Assembly (NCBI GenBank): GCA_017408825.1
Contig: JAFQTX010000040.1
Coordinates: forward strand, 1 to 62,179
Source: Alistipes sp.
Lineage (GTDB): Bacteria; Bacteroidota; Bacteroidia; Bacteroidales; Rikenellaceae
Length of the DNA stretch: 62,179 nucleotides
Reading direction: 5' to 3'
Shown here one piece after another: positions 43,935-51,876 of the stretch; the stretch's first letter is position 1; every line of letters starts with the position of its first letter. Both the position numbers and the translations under genes were made by a program. The notes under the pieces are model-generated. The model ran no database searches. It saw only the letters and a program-made list of their open reading frames with translations, and was not told where the DNA came from.

Positions 43935-45278
43935 TTAGTGAGTCATATTTGCCATCTTCGAGCGGTCGTGCTTGTAGCGGAACAGGATCATAAACAACAG
44001 TGCCACAACCAAGGCATAACCTGCAAAGACAAGCCATGTAGACTGCCAGCCATTGGCAAACTCGGGGCGTGATACAAGATTGCCAGCATCCCACATACAG
44101 AAGTGATCGACAACCTTACCAGCAATATATGTACCCACCGAAGCTCCAATACCATTGGTCATCAACATAAACAGACCCTGAGCACTACCCTGCATACTCT
44201 GTGGCGCCTCCTGCTGCACAAACATTGCTCCCGACACGTTGAAGAAGTCGAATGCAACGCCATATACTATGCACGAGAGGATAAGTGCCGCAATACCCCA
44301 TACTGTCTCAGTGTCACCTACGCCAAATAGGCCAAAGCGCAATACCCACGCAAACATTGCGATAAGCATAACCTTCTTAATACCAAAGCGAATTAAGAAG
44401 AACGATGTGAGAAGGATGCACAACGCCTCCGAAATCTGTGATAGTGACACAAGCATCGTTGGATTGTTCGCAAACCAGCTATCCGATATCACCGAGAAAC
44501 TCTTGATATATGGAGTTGCAAAGCCATTGGTGATCTGCAATGAGACACCAAGCAACATCGAGAAGATGAAGAACATCGCCATAGTCTTCGACTTAAACAG
44601 CACAAAGGCATCGAGGCCCAAACGCTGCGCCAAGCTCTTCTTCTCGGTACTCTGGCTTAGTGGGCACTGTGGCAGGGTGAACGAGTAGATGCCAAGCACA
44701 AGGCCCAATACACCACATACAACAAGCTGCATATATGTCTGCTGTGCCGAAGCCTCAAGACCGAATGACACACTATTTACGAGCCACATTGAGGCGATAA
44801 AACCTACCGTACCGAGCGTACGAATTGGAGGGAAGGCCTTCACAAAGTCCAATCCCGAGCGCGTAAGGGTGCCAAAGGCCACGGTATTAGAGAGCGCAAT
44901 GGTAGGCATATAGAAAGCCACACTCAGCACGTAAGGGATAAACACAGGCCAGATGTTACCAACGAAACCCTCCACACCTGCGTTTGCAGCCGCTATATTT
45001 GTAGCCTCATAGCCGAAGTAGGCGGCAACGAGCATAAAGCCTGCTGCTAATAGATGCGACAGGCCCAACAGGCGCTGTGGCTGCATATACTTATCAGCGA
45101 TGATACCCATAATTGCGGGCATAAAGATCGAGACAATACCCTGTGCGATATAGAACCACGAGATATAGTTACCCAATCCCACATTGCCTAAAAACTGTCC
45201 TACACACGTAAGATATGAACCCCACACTGCAAACTGTAGGAAGTTCATTACGATCAATCGTGACTTAATACCCTTCAT
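43935..45278 (-). CDS. MFS nucleoside permease-type transporter (NHS family)
   Basis: This is a 447-residue membrane protein with about twelve hydrophobic segments. The N-terminus MKGIKSRLIVMNFLQFAVWGSYLTCVGQFL and IMGIIADKYMQPQRLLGLSHLL match the nucleoside:H+ symporter (NupG/XapB-like) family in Bacteroidetes. The substrate is inferred from the family only. A TTG codon at 45284 is rejected in favour of the ATG at 45278. A TATCTTTG -7 box (minus strand 45328-45335) precedes it. Confidence 0.85.
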   Translation of the reverse strand: MKGIKSRLIVMNFLQFAVWGSYLTCVGQFLGNVGLGNYISWFYIAQGIVSIFMPAIMGIIADKYMQPQRLLGLSHLLAAGFMLVAAYFGYEATNIAAANAGVEGFVGNIWPVFIPYVLSVAFYMPTIALSNTVAFGTLTRSGLDFVKAFPPIRTLGTVGFIASMWLVNSVSFGLEASAQQTYMQLVVCGVLGLVLGIYSFTLPQCPLSQSTEKKSLAQRLGLDAFVLFKSKTMAMFFIFSMLLGVSLQITNGFATPYIKSFSVISDSWFANNPTMLVSLSQISEALCILLTSFFLIRFGIKKVMLIAMFAWVLRFGLFGVGDTETVWGIAALILSCIVYGVAFDFFNVSGAMFVQQEAPQSMQGSAQGLFMLMTNGIGASVGTYIAGKVVDHFCMWDAGNLVSRPEFANGWQSTWLVFAGYALVVALLFMILFRYKHDRSKMANMTH

Positions 45279-45356
45279 AATCAATGAGTTTTATACCTGT
45301 TTTTACATTATATCAATAAAAGATTAACAAAGATATAAATTTTTTTTCACATTTTC

Positions 45357-45387
45357 TTTGCAAATCAAAAATATTGTTCTACTTTTG
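45357..45387 (+). promoter_or_regulatory. tRNA-Gln promoter
   Basis: TTTG (45357-45360), 19 bp, TACTTTTG (45380-45387), 18 bp before the mature tRNA 5' end. Confidence 0.8.
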
Positions 45388-45405
45388 CACCGTCAAACAG
45401 AGCAT

Positions 45406-45476
45406 TGGGCTATGGTGTAATGGTAACACTACAGATTCTGGTCCTGTCATTCTTGGTTCGAATCCAGGTAGCCCAA
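45406..45476 (+). tRNA. tRNA-Gln, anticodon CTG
   Basis: The acceptor stem TGGGCTA/TAGCCCA is perfect, the D-arm is GGTG...CAC, and the TpsiC loop is GGTTCGAATCC. The anticodon loop TTCTGGT gives CTG. The top anticodon-stem pair (A-C) is mismatched. CCA is not encoded. It has its own promoter and terminator and no tRNA neighbours. Confidence 0.93.
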
Positions 45477-45479
45477 CTA

Positions 45480-45509
45480 AAGCGGTCGAGTTTCTCGATC
45501 GCTTTTTTT
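45480..45509 (+). terminator. tRNA-Gln terminator
   Basis: AAGCGGTCGAG (45480-45490) pairs with CTCGATCGCTT (45494-45504) with one G-U, loop TTT, then a T7 run. Confidence 0.88.
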
Positions 45510-45558
45510 GTTAGTTATTGCAAGAGCCGTAGCCTGCGGCAACCACTGAGAGTAATTC

Positions 45559-45710
45559 TTTTAGGACCGTTAGGACCATTAGGACCATAAGACCATTACG
45601 AGGTCGTGTATCACGCTGTTGTTTCGGCCGTTGGCTGTTTGCGCTGCTGTCCGCAACCATCTTAATTGTCCTAATTGTCCCAATGGTCCTAATGGTCCTA
45701 AAAAAATAGA
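45559..45710 (-). repeat. Dispersed intergenic element, 9-mer arm type, copy 4 (most complete)
   Basis: Read on the minus strand, the left arm has four 9-mers (TAGGACCAT twice, TGGGACAAT, TAGGACAAT). TAAGATGGTTGCGG and CAGCGCAAACAGCCAACGG, CGAAACAACAGCGTGATAC and CGACCTCG follow. The right arm has TAATGGTCT, TATGGTCC, TAATGGTCC and TAACGGTCC. The two arms are reverse complements of each other, so the RNA could fold into one long hairpin with a core loop of about 85 nt. It lies between the tRNA-Gln terminator and the queA stop. Confidence 0.9.
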
Positions 45711-45770
45711 TACTTTAGGACAACTGCGCAGTCGTGGCCGACAAGGGCCACCAATAAGTCGGAATTGCCT

Positions 45771-47006
45771 CTACTCTTCACCCAGCGTGTCCACCTTCAA
45801 CAACGACGAGTCACCATAGCTCAAGAATCTAAAGTCGTTGGCCAGAGCATAATCGTATATACGATGCCAATCGTCACCCACATAGGCACTCACCAAGAGT
45901 AGCAACGTAGACTTAGGCTGGTGGAAATTTGTGATGATATACTTTACGATACGGAAGTGATAGCCAAGTGGCGTAATCATAATCTGCGTCGAGGCCTTCA
46001 TCTGCTCTATATCATTAGCCAGCATATACTCCTCGAGCATACGTAGCGCCTGCTCGCCCGAAAACTCAACGGGAATGTCATACAACTCCCACTGCCCCAC
46101 TGTGCGCTCAACATTTGGCTGACCGCAGCTCTTAATTCTCCAGGCAAGGGCCGAGAGCGACTCCAACGTGCGCACCGACGTAGTACCCACCGAGACAATA
46201 CGACCATAAGAGGCTCTAAGGCGCTGAATGGTGCTACGCTGAATGACAAAGTGCTCGGTATGCATAGGGTGATGTGCGGCATTCTCCTCCTTAACAGGCA
46301 GGAATGTACCTGCTCCCACGTGCAGCGTAACCTCCTCGAAATCAATACCTCGCTCACACATCGAAGCGATAAGCTCGGGGGTAAAGTGCAGACCTGCCGT
46401 GGGTGCTGCCACCGAGCCTTCATACTTAGCATATACGGTCTGGTAGCGGGAGTTATCAATCTCCTCGCTATCACGGTTAAGGTATGGCGGAATAGGAATA
46501 CGGCCGAGAAGCTCGAGAAGCTCGCCAAAGCTGAGGTCTACGCTCCACCTGAAGCGCACGATATGCTCACGTGTACCACGCTCAACAATCTCGGCACTAA
46601 GGCGCTGCTGCACACCCTCATACTCAAAGTTGATGGCCACCTCACCCTCTTTCCACTTCTTGAGATTGCCCACAACGCAACTCCACTCCGACTCGCCACG
46701 CATAGCAAAGGCACGTTCATAGTCGGCGGGGCGGTGAGGTTCAAGACAGAAGACCTCGATACGTGCGCCCGATGGCTTATGCATGACTATGCGCGCACGC
46801 ACGACGCGCGTATTATTAAATACGAGCATAGCACCTGCGGGCAGGTGGTCGGCGACATTGCGGAAGCGGCTCTCCGATATCGACCCGTTATCATAGACCA
46901 AGAGTTTCGACCCTGAACGCTCAGCAAGCGGAAACTTAGCTATTCGCTCGTTAGGCAGGTCGTAGTCAAAGTCATTGATATCTATATGACGCTCGGCGTT
47001 TTGCAT
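45771..47006 (-). CDS. queA: tRNA preQ1(34) S-adenosylmethionine ribosyltransferase-isomerase
   Basis: The protein has the QueA opening DFDYDLPNERIAKFPLAERSGSKLLV. MLVFNNTRVVRARI, PTAGLHFTPELIASM, EVTLHVGAGTFLPVK and NFHQPKSTLLLLVSAYVG are all family signatures. It transfers the ribosyl part of SAM to preQ1-tRNA on the way to queuosine. It is the last gene of the murA operon, 4 bp after the thioesterase. Confidence 0.96.
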   Translation of the reverse strand: MQNAERHIDINDFDYDLPNERIAKFPLAERSGSKLLVYDNGSISESRFRNVADHLPAGAMLVFNNTRVVRARIVMHKPSGARIEVFCLEPHRPADYERAFAMRGESEWSCVVGNLKKWKEGEVAINFEYEGVQQRLSAEIVERGTREHIVRFRWSVDLSFGELLELLGRIPIPPYLNRDSEEIDNSRYQTVYAKYEGSVAAPTAGLHFTPELIASMCERGIDFEEVTLHVGAGTFLPVKEENAAHHPMHTEHFVIQRSTIQRLRASYGRIVSVGTTSVRTLESLSALAWRIKSCGQPNVERTVGQWELYDIPVEFSGEQALRMLEEYMLANDIEQMKASTQIMITPLGYHFRIVKYIITNFHQPKSTLLLLVSAYVGDDWHRIYDYALANDFRFLSYGDSSLLKVDTLGEE

Positions 47007-47010
47007 TGTG

Positions 47011-47415
47011 TTATTCGGTTAGATACTCTGATAGTTTCACACGCCACTCTTCAGGCATAGGTACAGTCTCTTGGGTCTCAAAGTCGAAGGCCACCATCAC
47101 GGATGAACTCTCGGTAAGAACCTTCTCGCCAAGCATAATGCACTGGTGCAGCGTCATACTCTTATTGCCAATACGTGACACGTCGGTGCGCACCACAATA
47201 TCATCCATAAGGTGCACCTGACCACGATAGTCGGTATGTGTCGAGGCTGTGATTATACGCAGCTTATCGAAGACTCCGGTGATGCCCAAGACCTTGGTAT
47301 AGAAGTCGGTCTTACCCATATCGAAGTAGCTCTGCTGCCAGATGTTGTTCACGTGCATAAACGAGTCAACGTCCGAGAAACGCTTCTGCACAGGAGTTAT
47401 CAAATATTTCGACAT
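47011..47415 (-). CDS. Acyl-CoA thioesterase, 4HBT hotdog family
   Basis: This 134-residue hotdog-fold protein begins MSKYLITPVQKRFSDVDSFMHVNNIWQQSYFDMGKTDFY. The DVDSFMHVNN segment is the 4-hydroxybenzoyl-CoA thioesterase active-site region (Asp before the helix). The substrate is unknown. It is placed between tsaC and queA in the murA operon. Confidence 0.85.
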   Translation of the reverse strand: MSKYLITPVQKRFSDVDSFMHVNNIWQQSYFDMGKTDFYTKVLGITGVFDKLRIITASTHTDYRGQVHLMDDIVVRTDVSRIGNKSMTLHQCIMLGEKVLTESSSVMVAFDFETQETVPMPEEWRVKLSEYLTE

Positions 47416-47463
47416 ACCTACTCCTATTACTAATTTCTAACTACTAATTGCTAATTAAAAGGC

Positions 47464-48027
47464 TTAGTCCCTAACGATTTTAACCTCACCACCCTCGCCA
47501 AAAGCGATTATCGAGCTGGGCTTAAGCGTTGGCTTACCCTCGAAACGGGGGTGCACAACATAATCGACACCTGCGACGATCTCCTCGGCTACATCCTTAA
47601 GACGCTTTGCCGCAGGCTCACCCGAGATATTTGCCGACGTAGAGACTATCGGACGGCCAAACTTACGAAGTAGTGCCTGGCAAAAATCGTGCTGAGGAAT
47701 ACGCACACCCAAGGTCTTAGCCTCAGGAATAAGGCTTGGTGCAACACCCACAGCACCTGGGAGGATTGCCGTGAGTGGCTTATCCGAGAGCTCCATAACC
47801 TCAAAGGCGATACCTGGCGCACGATTGACATAACGCACAACCATATCGCCATTCTGCATCAAACACAACATCGAGTGTTTATCCTCGCTACGCTTCAGCG
47901 CATACACTTTGCGCACAGCCTCCTCGTTTGTAGCGTCGCAGCCTATGCCCCACACCGTATCCGTAGGATAGAGTATTAGGCCTCCGTCACGCAACACCTC
48001 AACACACTTTTCTACAGTTTTGAGCAT
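47464..48027 (-). CDS. tsaC: L-threonylcarbamoyladenylate synthase (YrdC/Sua5 type)
   Basis: This 187-residue protein has the YrdC fold signatures GGLILYPTDTVWGIGCDA and LKRSEDKHSMLCLM, plus VSTSANISGEPAAKRL. It makes threonylcarbamoyl-AMP for t6A37 modification of tRNAs. It lacks the C-terminal Sua5 domain. It starts 2 bp after tdk. Confidence 0.94.
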   Translation of the reverse strand: MLKTVEKCVEVLRDGGLILYPTDTVWGIGCDATNEEAVRKVYALKRSEDKHSMLCLMQNGDMVVRYVNRAPGIAFEVMELSDKPLTAILPGAVGVAPSLIPEAKTLGVRIPQHDFCQALLRKFGRPIVSTSANISGEPAAKRLKDVAEEIVAGVDYVVHPRFEGKPTLKPSSIIAFGEGGEVKIVRD

Positions 48028-48029
48028 CG

Positions 48030-48599
48030 TTATTTCGAGTTTTTAAGTTCGTTGAAGCAGTGACGGCAGATAGGCTGATAGGTATCGTGAGCGCCAAGCA
48101 ACACCTGCTTATCGTCGGCTGTAAGGCGGTGCGAGTGGTTGGCAAGGTCGCCACAACGTACACATATGGCGTGTACCTTGGTGACATACTCTGCCGTAGC
48201 CATCAACGCAGGCATAGGACCGAAGGGGACACCCATATAGTCCATATCGAGGCCCGCAACGATAACACGAATACCGCTATTTGCCAACTGACGGCATACA
48301 TCCACGATGCCATCGTCGAAGAACTGAGCCTCGTCGATACCAACAACATCGACATCCGAGGTCATAAGCAGAATGTTCTGCGCCGACTCTACGGGGGTAG
48401 ATTGTATGGCGTTAGCATCGTGCGACACGACCTCCTCCTCAGAGTAGCGCACGTCGATAGATGGCTTAAAAATCTCGACCTTAAGATTTGCAAATTGAGC
48501 ACGTTTCATTCTGCGAATAAGCTCCTCGGTCTTTCCCGAGAACATCGAGCCGCAGATAACCTCAATCCAACCCTTATGTTTGTTATTCTCTAAAAACAT
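48030..48599 (-). CDS. tdk: Thymidine kinase
   Basis: This 189-residue type II thymidine kinase has P-loop [14 protein letters not shown], catalytic Glu in [12 protein letters not shown], and four zinc cysteines (CVRCG and CRHC). It phosphorylates thymidine in salvage. It lies 14 bp after murA. Confidence 0.96.
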   Translation of the reverse strand: MFLENNKHKGWIEVICGSMFSGKTEELIRRMKRAQFANLKVEIFKPSIDVRYSEEEVVSHDANAIQSTPVESAQNILLMTSDVDVVGIDEAQFFDDGIVDVCRQLANSGIRVIVAGLDMDYMGVPFGPMPALMATAEYVTKVHAICVRCGDLANHSHRLTADDKQVLLGAHDTYQPICRHCFNELKNSK

Positions 48600-48613
48600 T
48601 ATATCTCAATAGT

Positions 48614-49924
48614 TTATTCGTCAATACGTGTGATGCGTGCGCCAAGAGCATTCAGGCGGTTCTCTATATCACGATAGCCACGATCAATCTGCTCGATATT
48701 CTGGATGGTACTTACACCCTCGGCACTCATAGCAGCGATAAGCAGAGCCACACCAGCACGAATATCTGGCGAGGTCATATTTGCCGCACGCAGAGGCATC
48801 TGGTGGTCGTGACCAATGACCGTAGCACGGTGTGGATCGCAAAGGATAATCTGTGCACCCATATCGATAAGTTTATCTACGAAGAATAGGCGGCTCTCAA
48901 ACATCTTCTGGTGGATAAGTACCGAGCCCTTAGCCTGTGTCGCCACAACCAAGAAGATTGACAACAGATCGGGAGTAAGGCCCGGCCATGGGGCATCGGC
49001 GATAGTCATAATTGAGCCGTCGATAAAGCTCTCGATGCTATAATGATCCTGCTGTGGAATGTAGATATCGTCGCCACGCTGCTCAAATCTAATACCCATA
49101 CGTGCAAACTGAGCAGGTATGATACCGAGATTCTCGTACGACACATCCTTGATTGTCAGCTCCGAGCGGTTCATTGCCGCCATACCGATGAAGCTACCAA
49201 TCTCGATCATATCGGGGAGCATGGTATGCTCTGTGCCACCGAGCGACTCTACACCGTCGATAGTGAGGAGGTTCGAGGCGATACCCGAGATCTTAGCACC
49301 CATACGATTAAGCATCTTACACAACTGCTGCAAGTATGGCTCGCAGGCTGCGTTGTAGATCGTTGTGCGACCCTCGGCCAACACTGCCGCCATAACGATA
49401 TTTGCAGTACCCGTTACCGAGGCCTCATCGAGGAGCATATATGTACCCTTAAGACGCTTAGCCTCAACGGTATAAAACTCATCGCTTACATCGAAGTTAA
49501 ACTCTGCGCCGAGCTTCTGGAAACCGAGGAAGTGGGTGTCGAGCCTACGACGACCAATCTTGTCACCACCTGGCTTAGGCATAAATCCTCGGCCAAAGCG
49601 TGTGAGCAGCGGACCAATCATCATCACCGAGCCACGCAGACGGCGACAACGCTTGTGATAGTCGCTCGAGCGCAGATAGTCGAGGTTGATGTCGTCGGCC
49701 TGGAACGAGAAACTATCCTCCGAGAGACGCTCTACCTTTACGCCCATAGCCTCCATAAGTTCGATAAGCTGCATCACGTCGGCGATGATAGGAACATTCT
49801 TAAGAACCACTCGCTCCGAGGTGAGCAGTGTTGCGCATATGATTTGAAGTGCCTCATTCTTAGCACCTTGTGGAACAATCTCGCCACTAAGACGATGACC
49901 ACCCTCAACTCTAAACTTTGCCAT
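48614..49924 (-). CDS. murA: UDP-N-acetylglucosamine 1-carboxyvinyltransferase with Asp in place of the fosfomycin-target Cys
   Basis: This 436-residue enolpyruvyl transferase begins MAKFRVEGGHRLSGEIVPQGAKNEALQ (substrate Lys-Asn). The active-site loop, usually PGGCxIGxRPxDLH, reads KPGGDKIGRRRLDTHF here. The codon at 49562-49564 is GAC, so Asp replaces the Cys (E. coli Cys115) that fosfomycin alkylates. The same Cys-to-Asp change keeps activity and gives fosfomycin resistance in Mycobacterium and Chlamydia. It catalyses the first step of peptidoglycan precursor synthesis. The ATG at 49924 is preferred to 49930. First gene of the operon. Confidence 0.96.
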   Translation of the reverse strand: MAKFRVEGGHRLSGEIVPQGAKNEALQIICATLLTSERVVLKNVPIIADVMQLIELMEAMGVKVERLSEDSFSFQADDINLDYLRSSDYHKRCRRLRGSVMMIGPLLTRFGRGFMPKPGGDKIGRRRLDTHFLGFQKLGAEFNFDVSDEFYTVEAKRLKGTYMLLDEASVTGTANIVMAAVLAEGRTTIYNAACEPYLQQLCKMLNRMGAKISGIASNLLTIDGVESLGGTEHTMLPDMIEIGSFIGMAAMNRSELTIKDVSYENLGIIPAQFARMGIRFEQRGDDIYIPQQDHYSIESFIDGSIMTIADAPWPGLTPDLLSIFLVVATQAKGSVLIHQKMFESRLFFVDKLIDMGAQIILCDPHRATVIGHDHQMPLRAANMTSPDIRAGVALLIAAMSAEGVSTIQNIEQIDRGYRDIENRLNALGARITRIDE

Positions 49925-49940
49925 ACTCAAAAATTTTTAC

Positions 49941-49948
49941 CAAAGGTA
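49941..49948 (-). promoter_or_regulatory. -7 box of the murA operon
   Basis: Minus strand TACCTTTG. The predicted start leaves a leader of only about 11 nt. A TTTG (49970-49973) lies 21 bp upstream as a possible -33 element. Confidence 0.6.
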
Positions 49949-50068
49949 CAAAAAAATGTGCGACAACCACAAATTTTCGAACGGTAAGTTATTAACAATC
50001 GCTCGATATTCCCCTTTTCAACCAAACACGTTTTAGTTTAATATTTTGTTCGGTTGGTTGATTATTTA

Positions 50069-50143
50069 GTAAAAATAAGTAATTTTTACCACATATAGTG
50101 GTCTATACTTCGCAATTAAGTTGCGTATTACAAATTAAGTTTG
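50069..50143 (+). promoter_or_regulatory. Operator-like repeats and promoter of the AraC gene
   Basis: GTAAAAAT-AAGTA-ATTTTTAC (50069-50089) is a perfect inverted repeat. AATTAAGTT occurs at 50114-50122 and 50133-50141, 19 bp apart (about two helical turns), as AraC-type direct-repeat operators often do. The second copy overlaps the -7 box TAAGTTTG (50136-50143). Confidence 0.5.
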
Positions 50144-50187
50144 TTACTTTGTACCACAATTAAACCGAAAACTAAACCGTCAAAAAT

Positions 50188-51069
50188 ATGAGCAATAGCC
50201 TTAAAGAGTTTTTCAAAAATCTCGACATTGATATCACTCAACTCCCCGACGACACGATTATCATCGGTAACGACCTCGCAATGGTATCGTTCAACGGCAG
50301 AGAGCATAAGCATCACGAGCCCCAGAAGTCTGAGCACGCATCTATAATGATATGTACTAAGGGAGTGTTGCGCCTAAAGATAAACCTTGAGGAGTACACC
50401 GTGACAGCCCCCACGCTCATCACGCTTATGCCGGGACAGATCACCGAGTTTGTCGAATCGGACAGCGACCTGCAACTCTATGCCATAGCCCTCTCTAAAC
50501 GATTTATCGACATGATCAACATCCCCGGCTGGCAACAGCAATATATGGAGATGTACAACAACCCGCTACACCCACTCGATGAGCAGGCCCTGCGTGCCAT
50601 ACACATCTTCTACACCATACTCTACCACGCCGCAGCCAACACCGACAATCCATTCCGATTGCAGGTTATCGAGAACCTTATACGTGTGTTCTACTACGGT
50701 GGTGTGAGCAACCTACGCCCTACGGACGAGAGCATGCCCATAGCCAAGAACAGCATCGTGCGACGTTTTATGGAGCTTGTTCAGGAGCACTACCGCGAGG
50801 AGCGCCTCATAGGCTTCTACGCCGACAAACTATGCATCACGCCCAAATACCTCTCTAAATTAGTAAAGGAGAATACAGGTCGCTCGGCTGGCGATTGGAT
50901 AGAAAATCATGTGATACTCGAGGCTCGTGCCATGCTCCAATCCTCGGATATGACCATACAGCAGATTGCCGCCTCGCTAAACTTCCCCAACCAGTCGTTC
51001 TTCGGCAAGTACTTCAAGCGAGCAACGGGACTTTCACCCAAACAGTATCGCAACAATCGCTCACGCTAA
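50188..51069 (+). CDS. AraC family transcriptional regulator
   Basis: This 293-residue protein has an N-terminal cupin-like sensor domain (VTAPTLITLMPGQITEFVES) and a C-terminal double helix-turn-helix. GFYADKLCITPKYLSKLVKENTGRSAGDWI is the first HTH, and MTIQQIAASLNFPNQSFFGKYFKRATGLSPKQYR the second, with the AraC signature. The ligand and targets are unknown. It is divergent from murA and shows direct repeats at its own promoter, suggesting autoregulation. Confidence 0.92.
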   Translation: MSNSLKEFFKNLDIDITQLPDDTIIIGNDLAMVSFNGREHKHHEPQKSEHASIMICTKGVLRLKINLEEYTVTAPTLITLMPGQITEFVESDSDLQLYAIALSKRFIDMINIPGWQQQYMEMYNNPLHPLDEQALRAIHIFYTILYHAAANTDNPFRLQVIENLIRVFYYGGVSNLRPTDESMPIAKNSIVRRFMELVQEHYREERLIGFYADKLCITPKYLSKLVKENTGRSAGDWIENHVILEARAMLQSSDMTIQQIAASLNFPNQSFFGKYFKRATGLSPKQYRNNRSR

Positions 51070-51183
51070 CACCACAAAAACAGCTCAACAAGAGGAAGAT
51101 TTTATACATGAAAAGTCCGAGAATCCACAGCATACTAAAGGATATGTGAGGATTACTCGGGCCTCTTGTTATAAGGCTTAAAT

Positions 51184-51876
51184 TTACCTCTTTAGAGACT
51201 CGATAAGCTCGGGGAACTCGCTCCACAGAGGCTCAGTAAGCAACCACCACTCACGTGCCTCGGCACGCTGCGAGGGTCGCTCCGACGATATATCTCGACG
51301 AAAGGCCTCATCATCGGGATGCTCCTCGGCAGTAAGCTCCTCGTAGTAGGCCTTGTGGCGCGAAACAAGTAGCTTAACCAGCGACGCATCGAGTCTCCCG
51401 TCCCGACGTAAGCCCGCCCACAATCGAGCGACAACAGCCTCGGCAGACTTGTCCGTAAGGTCGATAACGAGATCATCATAGACATCCCACTCATCGGTAG
51501 CGATATAGCACAAAGCCAAGAGATTAACACCCTCAAAGTGGTCCTCAGGATCACAATCCATAAGCAATTCAAGCTGCGCCATAGCCATCTCCAAATCTCC
51601 TATTCGGAAGTGATCCACGGCCGAGCCATAGAGGACCGTGATAGCAGCACGGCTATTGGCATGACCCCAACGTAGTGGCATAGGCTCATCCTCGGGCAGA
51701 GCCTCAGCAAGGATCATAAAGGCCTCGTAGCGGGCCTCGCAAGCCTCAGCATAGCGACCCTCCGCAACAAGCCTATCGGTGCGCTCCTTGTGGCGCACAA
51801 AATTATACTTAGCACCACCCTCAAGTTCAAACTCTTGATCCTGTGTAGGGTTAAATCGCAGCTCCACGTTTGACAT
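51184..51876 (-). CDS. TPR-like hypothetical protein
   Basis: This 230-residue, strongly acidic, all-helical protein has no signal. Helix pairs such as YAEACEARYEAFMILAEALP and HFRIGDLEMAMAQLELLMDCDPEDHFEGVNLLALCYIATDEW look like tetratricopeptide repeats. I do not recognise a specific family. It overlaps the 3' end of cstA by 26 bp on the same strand, so it is very likely translated from the cstA message. It converges with the araC-type gene; a 9-bp inverted repeat (51087-51095 with 51162-51170) lies in that gap. Confidence 0.75.
   Translation of the reverse strand: MSNVELRFNPTQDQEFELEGGAKYNFVRHKERTDRLVAEGRYAEACEARYEAFMILAEALPEDEPMPLRWGHANSRAAITVLYGSAVDHFRIGDLEMAMAQLELLMDCDPEDHFEGVNLLALCYIATDEWDVYDDLVIDLTDKSAEAVVARLWAGLRRDGRLDASLVKLLVSRHKAYYEELTAEEHPDDEAFRRDISSERPSQRAEAREWWLLTEPLWSEFPELIESLKR

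Noticed and set aside
46251-46916. 221-residue plus-strand frame opposite queA
   Set aside because: Antisense shadow of queA; no domain, no promoter.
49043-49987. 314-residue plus-strand frame opposite murA
   Set aside because: Shadow of murA: it lies fully antisense to a clear essential gene, with no family features.
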